A stretch of 64,000 bases of DNA from HGM13862 sp031553915 (GTDB lineage Bacteria > Bacillota > Dehalobacteriia > UBA4068): positions 248,001 through 312,000 of the forward strand of contig JAVBKT010000002.1 of NCBI GenBank assembly GCA_031553915.1, given 5' to 3'. This document shows positions 23,766 to 32,064 of the stretch, in pieces. Position numbers and translations under genes: made by a program. Every line of letters starts with the position of its first letter. The first letter of the stretch is position 1. The notes under the pieces were generated by a model that saw nothing but the letters and a program-made list of their open reading frames with translations, searched no databases and was not told where the DNA came from.

Positions 23766-24551
23766 TTAAGGATATCTCTCCTGCCATGTAACGCTCCTGG
23801 CAATCGCCAGGGCCTCTGACATGGGTAAATTGGTTTGTAGCGTAAAGTCGGTTACATAATCATTCCAATAAATTTTAATCAGCCCGTCTTTTTGGCTGAT
23901 AATAGCCGGCCAGTCATTGATCTTTTCGCTAAAAGAATAATCAGCATCAGTTGTATCAATAAGCCGCTGTAAATCTAGGGGCTGTGTGAAAAAATAAATA
24001 TATTGCTCTCCTTGTTGATAATCAAGCGAAAATTCATTTTTATCATCAATAATACTTGTCAATTCAAAGCCCGCGGGAATATAGGCGGGCAGATAATATT
24101 TGGTAAAGCCCTGATCAACATCATAGCCTAAAATATCCGACGCATCAGGATTATTCTGGCTTTGGTCAACGCTGACCGCGACATAGTCCTCGTTCCACTC
24201 CAGAATATAGTTGTAGACAATCTGGCGAAAACTGGCCGAGGCCGCAAACAATACTGTGGGCGTCGCCAGAGACAAGACAATGGCAATCATCGCTACTGCC
24301 GCTGCCTTGCGCCAGTGTTTGGTTATTTTTCTGCGCAGCGCCATGCGCCGCCCCTTGCGGATCAGCTTGGCAATGGTCGCATCTAGCTGCGGTGTCGGCG
24401 CCATCTCAACATCCTCTGCCATCAGCTCTTGATATTCCTTGTTCAGCTCCTCTTTGCGTAAAAAAGCGATATAGCGAAACAGCAGTTCAAATTCATTGCC
24501 CTTTGGCCAGGATTCCTGCCAATTATGGTCTTTGTTGTTAGTGTTTGGCAT
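23766..24551 (-). CDS. Putative membrane anti-sigma factor with DUF4367-like extracytoplasmic domain
   Basis: The 261-residue protein has an N-terminal cytoplasmic part (FELLFRYIAFLRKEELNKEY), a basic stretch and a single membrane helix at about residues 85-108 (AAAVAMIAIVLSLATPTVLFAA). An extracytoplasmic domain follows with YYLPAYIPAGFEL and 'YIYFFTQPL', typical of DUF4367. The start overlaps the sigma stop (TAATG), a coupling that strongly suggests it is the partner anti-sigma. It lacks an obvious HxxxCxxC zinc anti-sigma motif, so inhibition would use a different interface. It probably senses an envelope signal. Function is inferred from context. Confidence 0.78.
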   Translation of the reverse strand: MPNTNNKDHNWQESWPKGNEFELLFRYIAFLRKEELNKEYQELMAEDVEMAPTPQLDATIAKLIRKGRRMALRRKITKHWRKAAAVAMIAIVLSLATPTVLFAASASFRQIVYNYILEWNEDYVAVSVDQSQNNPDASDILGYDVDQGFTKYYLPAYIPAGFELTSIIDDKNEFSLDYQQGEQYIYFFTQPLDLQRLIDTTDADYSFSEKINDWPAIISQKDGLIKIYWNDYVTDFTLQTNLPMSEALAIARSVTWQERYP

Positions 24552-25120
24552 TAATCTCCCTCCCCATCACGAGATAATTCTTTGTACAGAGCGCTTAAAG
24601 CACGGTGCATCCGTACGCGTGCATTGCCCGGGGAGATCTGTAAATAGTTACTGATTTCGGTATCGCTTAAGCCATTGCAATATCTCAGCATGATTACGTC
24701 CCGATAGACATCTGGCAGCTGATTGGCTTTTTCTACGGCTTTGTCAAAATTTTCTTTGGTGCTGAGCATTTCCGCAAGATCGCTGATATAAACCGCCTCA
24801 ACTGTTTCCGCAGGCTGTATCTTCTTTCTGCGGGTAATATACGTCAGACAATGATTTTTCACCATAGCAAAAACATATGCGGTATTCTGTTGAGCAATCT
24901 CATACTCCAAAATTGCCGGATTCTCGATCAGTTTTGCAAAAACCTCCTGCACTATGTCCTCGGCCATATGCTCGTCTTTGAGCAGCTTGTAGGCATAGCG
25001 CATGAAAGACTCTTTATACTCCGTATATAAGTGGAGCAATAAATCTCTCTTCTCTGCATCCTCAATCGCCAGTATTAAATTAAGAATAATAATCTCCCCT
25101 ATCTGTTGTACAATTATCAA
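24551..25120 (-). CDS. ECF-type RNA polymerase sigma factor
   Basis: A sigma-70 family factor of up to 189 residues with region 2 (LYTEYKESFMRYAYKLLKDEHMAEDIVQEVFAKL) and region 4 (LPDVYRDVIMLRYCNGLSDTEISNYLQISPGNARVRMHRAL), and no regions 1 or 3. The start is unclear. TTG 25120 has no ribosome-binding site, whereas AGGGGAG at 25094-25100 points to an ATT codon at about 25087, which would begin the protein right at the usual N-terminus (ILNLILAIED). It is coupled to the downstream anti-sigma. A vegetative promoter lies at 25175-25202, and two copies of a TGTAACAATT motif flank it (about 25128 and 25207), possible sites of autoregulation. Confidence 0.88.
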   Translation of the reverse strand: MIIVQQIGEIIILNLILAIEDAEKRDLLLHLYTEYKESFMRYAYKLLKDEHMAEDIVQEVFAKLIENPAILEYEIAQQNTAYVFAMVKNHCLTYITRRKKIQPAETVEAVYISDLAEMLSTKENFDKAVEKANQLPDVYRDVIMLRYCNGLSDTEISNYLQISPGNARVRMHRALSALYKELSRDGEGD

Positions 25121-25174
25121 TGAAAATTGTTACAGTTTTTTTCTACCAATTTTTTCCAATTTTTGCCTATTTAT

Positions 25175-25202
25175 ATTATAATGGCTTTTAGTACTAATTC
25201 AA
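25175..25202 (-). promoter_or_regulatory. Promoter of the ECF sigma operon
   Basis: On the minus strand, TTGAAT (25202-25197), a 16-base spacer and TATAAT (25180-25175). Near-identical TGTAACAATTT motifs lie in opposite orientations on either side (about 25128-25138 and 25207-25217) and may be operator or alternative sigma sites. Confidence 0.6.
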
Positions 25203-25239
25203 CAGATATTGTAACAATTTGCCTTCTTGTTTGTATTAA

Positions 25240-25446
25240 AGAGTGCATATGCCTACTTATCTGGCCAATAATCCCGCTTGCATAGTCTGCCGCCCTGCTA
25301 AAAACACTAATCTTTGTCTGTAAAATTTTTGGTAGTCTTCAAAAGCAATTGGTAGTAGGACTCCTCCATCGTCTTTTTGGCGCTATGCAAGCGCCAAGTG
25401 GCGCATACGCCAACACACCACCGTTATTGGTGGTGTGTTTTTTTGT
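25240..25446 (+). ncRNA. Candidate small RNA with three 3' hairpins
   Basis: The 468-base gap 25121-25588 has no gene. Its middle ends in three successive hairpins: TTGGCGC/GCGCCAA (25377-25397), TGGCG/CGCCA (about 25399-25412) and AACACACCACC/GGTGGTGTGTT followed by seven T residues (25412-25446). Upstream are a repeated TTGGTAGT (near 25330 and 25350) and an unpaired-looking ACTCCTCC, which is complementary to Shine-Dalgarno sequences. No reading frame feeds this terminator, so a short transcript starting in the 25220-25260 region is the simplest explanation. The 5' end is a guess; no strong promoter was found. Confidence 0.4.
25412..25446 (+). terminator. Strong terminator of an unassigned transcript
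   Basis: A perfect 11-bp stem, loop GTTATT and a seven-T tail, 140 bases upstream of the lipoprotein gene and not downstream of any plus-strand protein gene. Confidence 0.85.
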
Positions 25447-25588
25447 CGAAATATTTTTTTGAATATCGTCTGCATTCCCCGCAAAAAACAGCCGCTGCAT
25501 ATCTATAAAAATTTTAACAACTAAGCTTGCCTTTTTGTTGATTATTGCGCCCACTTTTGTTATCATAAAACAAAGGAGGGTTTCCCTA

Positions 25589-26791
25589 ATGAAAAAACTA
25601 CTTATTTGTTTATCTGTCTTTATATTTGCGCTATCTCTTTGTGGCTGCAGCGTACTTTTTAATCTTGGCTACAACCTTACTGCTACTCCCGAGCCGGCGC
25701 TGCCCGATGAGCCGGAAATTGAAGACCCGATAGTTCCTGATCCGTCTCCAACACAAACTCTTTATATTAAGGATATCGCCATCAGCTTTGATGACCAATT
25801 AACTTTTTCAATGCAAGAACAATTAGAGACTAATGGCGTTGGCTCTCTGCTGCTGGCTTCACCAACAGCAGATAATATAAAAATACCTGTCGTCTACCTT
25901 GGGCCGCAGCAATTGGCGCTGCAAAGCGGCGAGGATGCCGATAAAATTGCCGCTCAGTTTGAAGCCCTGCTAAACGGCATCACAACTGAGGTCGGCGTTG
26001 AGGTAACTGCTTCAGAAATCACCGCTATTGCCCTCAACGGCGCTGAGGCTTATCAATGCAACTATACCTATGCTGACGCTGATGCGAGCGATATCACCCA
26101 TACCAGCCGCTATATCCTCTTCATTCATAATGGCAGCATCTATGGGCTGGGGCTGGAAACCACCTCCCAAACAGAGATGACATATTTTACCCTCTTTGAG
26201 GATATTCTCTCCTCGCTGCAGCTGCTGGAGGTTGCGGACACCACCGGATATCACAGCCGGCAGTTTATGGATTTGGCCTTTAGCTATAACTCCAAATACC
26301 TCTTGCATGAAACAGTGGACAGCCTCACTTTAACCTGCAACAGCCCGGGCTATGTGATCAACATCATCATGGCGGCAGAAGCCTCCGCAGAAGAGCTGGC
26401 GGATATTGATGCTCTCCTGAAAAATAAAATTGAACTGCTCAGCCAGGATATGCGGTTTGCCAACGCAACAGAGCTGTCAGATATCAACATCACCACTATT
26501 AACGATCTGCCTGCTGCCACACGCTCCATCCTCTATGCCAATGCTGATGAGGAAAGATATTATCAAATCACCGCCTTTGTCATTGGCGAAAAGCTATATT
26601 ATGTTTCCGTCAATGCCCTGGCCGCTATCAAAGACACCTACCAGACTGAATATAATATGCTGGTTTCCTCTGTGATCACCGCCCCGGCAGACAGCGCCGC
26701 TACCCCTGACGCTGCCGACGCGGCAAATGGCAACCCTGACGGCGCATCAGGGGGAGATACCCCTGATGCCAATACCAACACCACTCCGTAA
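25589..26791 (+). CDS. Lipoprotein of unknown function
   Basis: The 400-residue protein has a lipoprotein signal (MKKLLICLSVFIFALSLCGC, Cys20 as probable lipidation site), then a Pro/acidic linker (PEPALPDEPEIEDPIVPDPS). A duplicated-looking globular part follows, in which two blocks have the pattern hydrophobic-strand-YILFIHNGSIYGLGL and YYQITAFVIGEKLYYVSV. The C-terminal tail is an Ala/Asp/Gly/Asn/Pro low-complexity segment. Start ATG 25589 follows AAAGGAGGG. The second half resembles PsbP/DUF1795-type folds used by exported lipoproteins, but this is only an impression. It is a single gene with its own terminator. Confidence 0.85.
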   Translation: MKKLLICLSVFIFALSLCGCSVLFNLGYNLTATPEPALPDEPEIEDPIVPDPSPTQTLYIKDIAISFDDQLTFSMQEQLETNGVGSLLLASPTADNIKIPVVYLGPQQLALQSGEDADKIAAQFEALLNGITTEVGVEVTASEITAIALNGAEAYQCNYTYADADASDITHTSRYILFIHNGSIYGLGLETTSQTEMTYFTLFEDILSSLQLLEVADTTGYHSRQFMDLAFSYNSKYLLHETVDSLTLTCNSPGYVINIIMAAEASAEELADIDALLKNKIELLSQDMRFANATELSDINITTINDLPAATRSILYANADEERYYQITAFVIGEKLYYVSVNALAAIKDTYQTEYNMLVSSVITAPADSAATPDAADAANGNPDGASGGDTPDANTNTTP

Positions 26792-26860
26792 TTAGCAACC
26801 GCCCGGGACGAGACCGTCCGGTAATGTGGCGGGGCCCTAAGGCAGTAATAATTAAAATTA

Positions 26861-26902
26861 AACAAAAGTGACGCCACTAAAGGAGGCGTCACTTTTGTTT
26901 GG
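26861..26902 (+). terminator. Terminator after lipoprotein gene
   Basis: AACAAAAGTGACGCC/GGCGTCACTTTTGTT, 15 perfect pairs, then TTT. A smaller hairpin with nested arms (CCGCC..GGACG/CGTCC..GGCGG, about 26799-26836) lies between the stop codon and this terminator. Confidence 0.88.
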
Positions 26903-26955
26903 CGTCTCCTCGGCAAACCTTCTTAATTAGCGGATAAAATATAGGGATACGCTTA

Positions 26956-26984
26956 TTGACATCTCTTCCGCATTGAGATAAAAT
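26956..26984 (+). promoter_or_regulatory. Promoter of tRNA-Ala
   Basis: TTGACA (26956-26961), 17 bases, TAAAAT (26979-26984), 24 bases before the tRNA. Confidence 0.75.
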
Positions 26985-27008
26985 GATTCTGCTGCCCATT
27001 TTGATTAT

Positions 27009-27084
27009 GGGGGTGTGGCTCAGTTGGGAGAGCGCCTGCTTCGCATGCAGGAGGCCAGGGGTTCGAATCCCCTCATCTCCACCA
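27009..27084 (+). tRNA. tRNA-Ala (anticodon CGC)
   Basis: The acceptor GGGGGTG pairs with CATCTCC (two G-U pairs) and the CCA is encoded. The anticodon arm CCTGC-TTCGCAT-GCAGG gives CGC (codon GCG). The G3-U70 wobble identity pair of tRNA-Ala is present. Confidence 0.93.
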
Positions 27085-27089
27085 AAGTG

Positions 27090-27127
27090 AATCCCCCGCT
27101 ACATGTTATTGTAGCTGGGGATTTGTT
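27090..27127 (+). terminator. Terminator after tRNA-Ala
   Basis: AATCCCC.GCTACA/TGTAGC.GGGGATT with loop TGTTAT follows five bases after the tRNA, then TTGTTAT. Confidence 0.75.
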
Positions 27128-27254
27128 ATGTCCGCGGCGCAGCAACTCGCCAGTGTGATAAGAAACCTATTTCTATCCATACTAATAAATGTGCGGCCAA
27201 TCATCATAACTTGCTGATATATTTAATTTGCGCAAAAATATTGAGCAGAAAGAC

Positions 27255-27282
27255 TTGTATCTTAGTACTATTTATGTATAAT
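27255..27282 (+). promoter_or_regulatory. Promoter of ktrB-ktrA
   Basis: TTGTAT (27255-27260), a 16-base spacer and TATAAT (27277-27282), about 40 bases before the ktrB start. No c-di-AMP (ydaO-type) riboswitch fits in the short leader. Confidence 0.65.
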
Positions 27283-27322
27283 AGATATATTCCTCGGATT
27301 ATTGGGAAAGGCAACTCCTCAT

Positions 27323-28714
27323 ATGGCTCATAAATTTCACAAACTGAAATTATCTCCGCCACAGGCTATTCTGCTGGGGTTTGCTGCGATGATACTTTTG
27401 GGCGCTTTTTTGCTCAGCTTGCCTGCCGCCAGTAAAAGCGGCCAAAGCATCGGCTTTGTTGACGCTATTTTTTCTGCTACCTCCGCTACCTGCGTAACCG
27501 GTCTCACTGTCGTCGATACGGTGGAGCACTGGACCACTTTTGGCAAGGTAGTAATCCTGGCGCTGATCCAGTTTGGCGCGCTGGGCTTTATGACCATTCT
27601 CACTTTGCTGATGATGCTGATGCGCAAAAACATATCCCTGCGCAACCGCCTGGTTATTCAGGCCTCGTTCAATCAAAACAATATTGGCGGCATGGTGCGC
27701 CTGGTCAAAAACGTCATCCTTATCACCTGCGCCTTTGAGGCCATCGGCGTGTTGATTCTTACCCTAAGCTTCCACTTTGGCGAGGGGATGCCGATGAGTG
27801 AGTCTTTATATCAGGGCATATTCCATGCCATCTCCGCCTTTTGTAATTCCGGGATAAGCACCTTTAGCGATGGGCTGACTGCTATCAGCAGCAATACTCT
27901 GGCCATTGCTACCATAACCGCTCTTTTTATTTGCGGCGGCCTTGGCTTTACTGTGTGGTCAGAATTAATTACGCTGACCAAAAATAAACAGCGTCTGCCT
28001 CTGCGCAATCGGCTGGTACACCTTTCCCTGCATACCAAGCTTGCTCTGATGATGACCGGGATACTCCTCGTATCCGGCTGGATACTCTTTGCCGTATTGG
28101 AGTGGCATAACCCGGCAACCTTCGGCAATATGCCAGTCAATGAAAAAATAGGCACTGCTTTTTTCCATTCAGCAAATTTGCGCACAGCCGGCTTTAATCT
28201 ATTTAATACCGACGGGCTGACAGAAATATCCAAGTTCTTCTCCGGTATTTTTATGTTTATCGGCGGATCGCCGTCCGGTACAGCCGGGGGATTAAAAACT
28301 GTCACCATCGCCATTGTCATTTTTTCTATGATTTCCGTGCTCCGGGGACGCAATAATATCGAGGCCTTTGGCCGTACCCTACCCATAGATTTATTGCAAA
28401 AGGCCCTGACTGTCATCTGCACCGTGATGATTGTGGTTGTGACCTCGACGATCATCCTCTATTTTACCGAACAGACAACTCTTTATCCGCATACCTTTTG
28501 GGATATCCTGGTGGAAAGCTGCTCGGCAGCCACCTCCGCTGGCATCAGTACCGGCATCACCCCATATCTCTCCACCGCAGGTAAAATAGTTATCAGCTTA
28601 TGTATGTTCTTGGGCCGTCTCGGCCCGATAACAGTTGTTGTTGCGCTCTCTATGCGCTTGAATAACAGCCACGACGGCACCTCTTTGCCGGAAGAACGGG
28701 TAATTATTGGCTAA
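27323..28714 (+). CDS. ktrB: Potassium uptake transporter, channel subunit KtrB/TrkH
   Basis: The roughly 463-residue membrane protein of the Trk/Ktr/HKT superfamily has four M1-P-M2 repeats. P-loop selectivity segments are visible as SATCVTGL, SAFCNSGIST, NLRTAGFN and SAATSAGIST, each with the essential glycine. SPSGTAGGLKT matches the mobile gate-loop segment. It forms the K+ pore as a dimer on a ring of KtrA. ATG 27323 begins MAHKFHKLKLSPPQ; an in-frame TTG at 27302 is less likely. The partner gene follows 35 bases downstream, so the two form an operon. Confidence 0.93.
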   Translation: MAHKFHKLKLSPPQAILLGFAAMILLGAFLLSLPAASKSGQSIGFVDAIFSATSATCVTGLTVVDTVEHWTTFGKVVILALIQFGALGFMTILTLLMMLMRKNISLRNRLVIQASFNQNNIGGMVRLVKNVILITCAFEAIGVLILTLSFHFGEGMPMSESLYQGIFHAISAFCNSGISTFSDGLTAISSNTLAIATITALFICGGLGFTVWSELITLTKNKQRLPLRNRLVHLSLHTKLALMMTGILLVSGWILFAVLEWHNPATFGNMPVNEKIGTAFFHSANLRTAGFNLFNTDGLTEISKFFSGIFMFIGGSPSGTAGGLKTVTIAIVIFSMISVLRGRNNIEAFGRTLPIDLLQKALTVICTVMIVVVTSTIILYFTEQTTLYPHTFWDILVESCSAATSAGISTGITPYLSTAGKIVISLCMFLGRLGPITVVVALSMRLNNSHDGTSLPEERVIIG

Positions 28715-28749
28715 AAACAGTGATTATTAACTAAAAGGAAAGGATTATT

Positions 28750-29394
28750 ATGCCTAACAAAAATAAAAATAAAAATTTTGCCGTGCTTGGTCTGGGACGC
28801 TTTGGCATGAGTATTGTGCAGACTCTATCGGAATATGATGTCAATGTTCTGGCCTGTGATGTTGATGAGGCGAAAATTCATCAGGTGGCGGATTTGGCCA
28901 CGCATGTGATGCGGGCAGACCTCTCAGATGAAGGAGTACTCGCCACGCTGGGCCTGGGCAACTTTGATGTTGTTATTCTAGCCATGGGCGAGGAATTTGA
29001 GGCCTCGGTTATTGCCACAATGTTTGCCAAGGAAGAAGGCGCCAAATGGGTTATTGCTAAAGCGCGGACTATTCGCCAGAAACGCATCCTCGAAAATATC
29101 GGCGCAGATGAAGTTGTGCTGCCCGAGCATCAGATGGGCGCAAAAATCGCCGCCAAGCTGGTGGGCAGCAATATTCTCGATATTCTCGATGAATCTGATT
29201 TCTATACTATTTCAGAAATGCGCCCCAAGCCGGAATGGATTGGCAAAACCGTCAAGCAGGCAGATATCCGCAGAAAGGATGATTTAACCGTGCTGGCTAT
29301 CCGCCACAAGGATAAACTGAGCATCCCTGTTTCTCCGGATACGCTGATCTGCGCAGAGGATATTCTCATCACCCTCAGTGAGCATCGAAAATAG
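28750..29394 (+). CDS. ktrA: Potassium uptake regulator KtrA (RCK/TrkA-N and TrkA-C)
   Basis: The 214-residue cytosolic gating subunit has an N-terminal Rossmann RCK domain (FAVLGLGRFGMSIVQTLSE, binding ATP/ADP or NAD; acidic end of strand 2 in VLACDVDEAK) and a C-terminal TrkA-C domain (about 135-210). In many Bacillota TrkA-C binds cyclic di-AMP and closes the channel. ATG 28750 follows AAAGGAAAGGA. It is immediately downstream of ktrB and followed by a terminator. Confidence 0.95.
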   Translation: MPNKNKNKNFAVLGLGRFGMSIVQTLSEYDVNVLACDVDEAKIHQVADLATHVMRADLSDEGVLATLGLGNFDVVILAMGEEFEASVIATMFAKEEGAKWVIAKARTIRQKRILENIGADEVVLPEHQMGAKIAAKLVGSNILDILDESDFYTISEMRPKPEWIGKTVKQADIRRKDDLTVLAIRHKDKLSIPVSPDTLICAEDILITLSEHRK

Positions 29395-29405
29395 GCAAAA
29401 AATTA

Positions 29406-29433
29406 CCCCCGCTTGAAAAGCGGGGGTTTTTAT
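29406..29433 (+). terminator. Terminator after ktrA
   Basis: CCCCCGCT/AGCGGGGG with a GAAA-containing loop, then TTTTTATTTAT, 12 bases after the ktrA stop. Confidence 0.88.
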
Positions 29434-29479
29434 TTATCGATTTTAACCGCTTCAAAACATCTACGCTTATAATCTGCTA

Positions 29480-30397
29480 CTACCCCTCTTCACCCTTGGC
29501 CGGCGCTTGTTTTTTATAGTTGGTTAACAGCACACCGCTGATGACCGCCACAGCGCCCACCGCAAAGCTCCATCCCGGCTGCTCATCAAGAATAATAATG
29601 GCCGCAATAGTGGCAAAGATAGGCGAGAGATTATAAAAAACGCCGGATCGGGAGGTGCCGATAATACCAATGCTGGCATAGTACCAGGTAAAAGCCAGGG
29701 CAGAGCATAAGCCGCCCAGCACAAACAGAGAAACCCAGACCGGCCAATCCAGCGCCATAATCAACTCACGCTCAAAACCGCTTTCCCAATAGGCGGGGAT
29801 AATCAAAACAATTGCCGCAATCAGGCAAGCCCAGGTGACGGCGGCCAAAGGCTCCAGTGTTTGCTGCGCCAAGCGGTTGAGAAAAGTATAGATCACCCAG
29901 GCAGCCAGACCGAGAAGAATATAAATCTCTCCTGAAGACAAGCTATGGCGGAACAGATCAGCCAGATTTCCCTCACAAATAATAAACACCGCGCCAAAGG
30001 CTGAGACAATAATACCGAGGATTTGCACGGGCCGCAATTTGTCCTTAAAAATAATCGCAGAAATCAGAGCCACCAAAACCGGGTTCAGGGCCATGATCAT
30101 TGAGGCGTAGCTGGCCTCCACTGTTTTTAGTCCGGAGATGAAAAAATAATTATATACAGCCATGCCGATCACAGCCATGCCGATGACAATCAGAGCTTCT
30201 TTGCGCTGCAAACGCGGCAGCCGTCCTCCTTTGGCATAAAGGGCAATCAGCAACACCACAGCGGCAATGATAAAACGAAAACAAGCTGCGGTCCAGGGCG
30301 GCATAGCTTGGGCGACAATATTGCCGGCGACAAACCCCGCTCCCCAGAGGAGATTAACTACAATCTGTTTGAGATAGTTTTGGCTGAGAAGAGACAT
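29480..30397 (-). CDS. DMT-superfamily (EamA) permease
   Basis: The 305-residue membrane protein has ten predicted helices in two EamA repeats: NLLWGAGFVAGNIVAQAMPP, and a second repeat around SGEIYILLGLAAWVIYTFLNR. Signature features are the Trp/Gly of helix 1, 'FFISGLKTVEASYASMIMALNPVLVALIS' at the end of repeat 1 and 'EQPGWSFAVGAVAVISGVLL' at the end of repeat 2. The family exports amino acids, metabolites or drugs. The substrate cannot be inferred. Start ATG 30397 follows GGGAAAG. It converges on ktrA and stands alone. Confidence 0.88.
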   Translation of the reverse strand: MSLLSQNYLKQIVVNLLWGAGFVAGNIVAQAMPPWTAACFRFIIAAVVLLIALYAKGGRLPRLQRKEALIVIGMAVIGMAVYNYFFISGLKTVEASYASMIMALNPVLVALISAIIFKDKLRPVQILGIIVSAFGAVFIICEGNLADLFRHSLSSGEIYILLGLAAWVIYTFLNRLAQQTLEPLAAVTWACLIAAIVLIIPAYWESGFERELIMALDWPVWVSLFVLGGLCSALAFTWYYASIGIIGTSRSGVFYNLSPIFATIAAIIILDEQPGWSFAVGAVAVISGVLLTNYKKQAPAKGEEG

Positions 30398-30545
30398 AAT
30401 CTTTCCCTTATTACAACAAAATTACCGTAACAAAACAACAGTGACAAAATAATACATTGTAACCTATTATACTCTACCCTGCCATTTTAGCAAGATATTT
30501 TTCCAAGAATTAGCCTTGCCTGCAAAGCCCGGCCTTTTCTTTCCA

Positions 30546-30581
30546 CATAAAAAATCCGCTGCCTGATCAGACAGCGGATTT
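30546..30581 (-). terminator. Terminator after argH
   Basis: On the minus strand, AAATCCGCTG/CAGCGGATTT with loop TCTGATCAGG runs into T residues, about 20 bases after the argH stop. Confidence 0.85.
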
Positions 30582-30599
30582 ATCTGTATTATTTTCTCT

Positions 30600-31976
30600 T
30601 TATGCCTGTTTGAGCCACTCTCTGGCTTCAGCAATGGCAATTTTGGTTGCCTCCGGCGCAGGGCCGCCCAAGACATTGCGCGCAGCCAGACACTGCGTCA
30701 GAGCGATAGCGTCATAAATATCCTCTGCAAACAAAGCGGATTCTTTCTGCATTTCCTCCAAGCTCAAATCAGCCAAGCGGCGATTGCTCTTCTCCGCATA
30801 CTGCACCAGTTTTCCTGATACTTCATGGGCAGAGCGGAAAGGCAAACCCTTAGCCACTAAATAGTCGGCCAGATCAGTGGCATTCAAAAACCCGCCTTCT
30901 AAATCCGCCGCCATTTTATCACGATTGACCACTATCGTCTGAAACATCGGTGTAAACACCATCAGGCAGCCTTTCAGGGTATCTAGCGCGTCAAAGGTCG
31001 CTTCCTTATCCTCTTGCATATCCTTATTATAGGCCAGTGGCAAGCTTTTCATTATCGTCAGGAGGGCCATCAAATCACCATATACCCGTCCGGTTTTGCC
31101 CCGAATCAGCTCTGCCATATCCGGATTCTTTTTCTGCGGCATAATAGAGCTGCCGGTGCTATAGGCATCATCCATGGTGATAAAACCAAATTCACCGCTA
31201 TTCCAGATGATAATCTCTTCGCAAAAACGGGACAAGTGCATCATCGTAATTGCTGCCGCTGAGAGAAATTCTATGGCATAATCGCGGTCTGAGACACCGT
31301 CCAAGCTATTGCTCATCGGGGCATCAAAGCCCAGTTCAGCTGCTGTTTGCTCGCGGTCGATGGGGAAGCCTGTGCCAGCTAAAGCACAGCTGCCAAGCGG
31401 GCAGACATTCATGCGCGCCACGCAGTCATTCATCCTCTCCACATCGCGGCGGAACATCTGTACATAAGCCAGCAGATGATGGGCAAAGCTGATCGGCTGC
31501 GCTTTTTGCAGATGGGTAAAGCCCGGCATCAGGGTGTGTGTATGCTCCCCTGCTTTATCCAGCAATACGGCAAGCAAAGACCGCAGCAGCTCTGTTGTTT
31601 CGATAATTTCGCGCCGCAGCCACATCCGCAGATCCAAAGCCACCTGATCATTACGGCTGCGCGCAGTATGCAGCTTTTTACCGGTTTCACCAATGCGCTC
31701 AGTCAGCAGCATTTCCACATTCATATGTATGTCTTCCGCCGCTTCGTCAAACTCAACCTCGCCGGCATCAATAGCAGCGCGCACAGCCTGCAACCCGGCC
31801 TGGATGGTAGCTGACTCCTCCGCGGAGATAATCCCGCAGGCAGCGAGCATCTTTGCATGAGCAAGCGAGCCCTCAATATCTTCGCGGTACAGCCGTTTAT
31901 CAAAACCAATTGAAGAATGAAAATGCTCCGCCAGCTTGTCTGTATCTGCAGAAAAACGTCCGCCCCATAATTTCAT
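30600..31976 (-). CDS. argH: Argininosuccinate lyase
   Basis: The enzyme cleaves argininosuccinate to arginine and fumarate, the last step of arginine synthesis. The 458 residues show LWGGRF at the start, HTARSRNDQVALDLRMW, the THLQKAQPISFAHHLLAY catalytic region, and the fumarase-superfamily signature GSSIMPQKKNPDMAE with the catalytic serine loop. The start ATG 31976 is placed 8 bases after AAGGAGG; an adjacent upstream TTG is less likely. argG is not next to it. The arginine repressor gene argR lies 15 kb away. An 11-bp hairpin sits just upstream, between this gene and ispH. Confidence 0.96.
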   Translation of the reverse strand: MKLWGGRFSADTDKLAEHFHSSIGFDKRLYREDIEGSLAHAKMLAACGIISAEESATIQAGLQAVRAAIDAGEVEFDEAAEDIHMNVEMLLTERIGETGKKLHTARSRNDQVALDLRMWLRREIIETTELLRSLLAVLLDKAGEHTHTLMPGFTHLQKAQPISFAHHLLAYVQMFRRDVERMNDCVARMNVCPLGSCALAGTGFPIDREQTAAELGFDAPMSNSLDGVSDRDYAIEFLSAAAITMMHLSRFCEEIIIWNSGEFGFITMDDAYSTGSSIMPQKKNPDMAELIRGKTGRVYGDLMALLTIMKSLPLAYNKDMQEDKEATFDALDTLKGCLMVFTPMFQTIVVNRDKMAADLEGGFLNATDLADYLVAKGLPFRSAHEVSGKLVQYAEKSNRRLADLSLEEMQKESALFAEDIYDAIALTQCLAARNVLGGPAPEATKIAIAEAREWLKQA

Positions 31977-31999
31977 CAACCGTTCCTCCTTGAATATAG

Positions 32000-32025
32000 C
32001 TAGAACCGCATAAATGCGGTTCTAG
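32000..32025. repeat. Perfect hairpin between ispH/S1 and argH
   Basis: CTAGAACCGCA/TGCGGTTCTAG with loop TAAA. On the minus strand it is 38 bases past the ispH/S1 stop and about 25 bases before argH but lacks a T run in that direction. It may be a weak terminator, RNA stabiliser or operator. A short T-rich run follows only on the plus strand. Confidence 0.6.
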
Positions 32026-32064
32026 GCGTTTTCTTAATATATGGCCACTGCCAGGCAAACAGTA

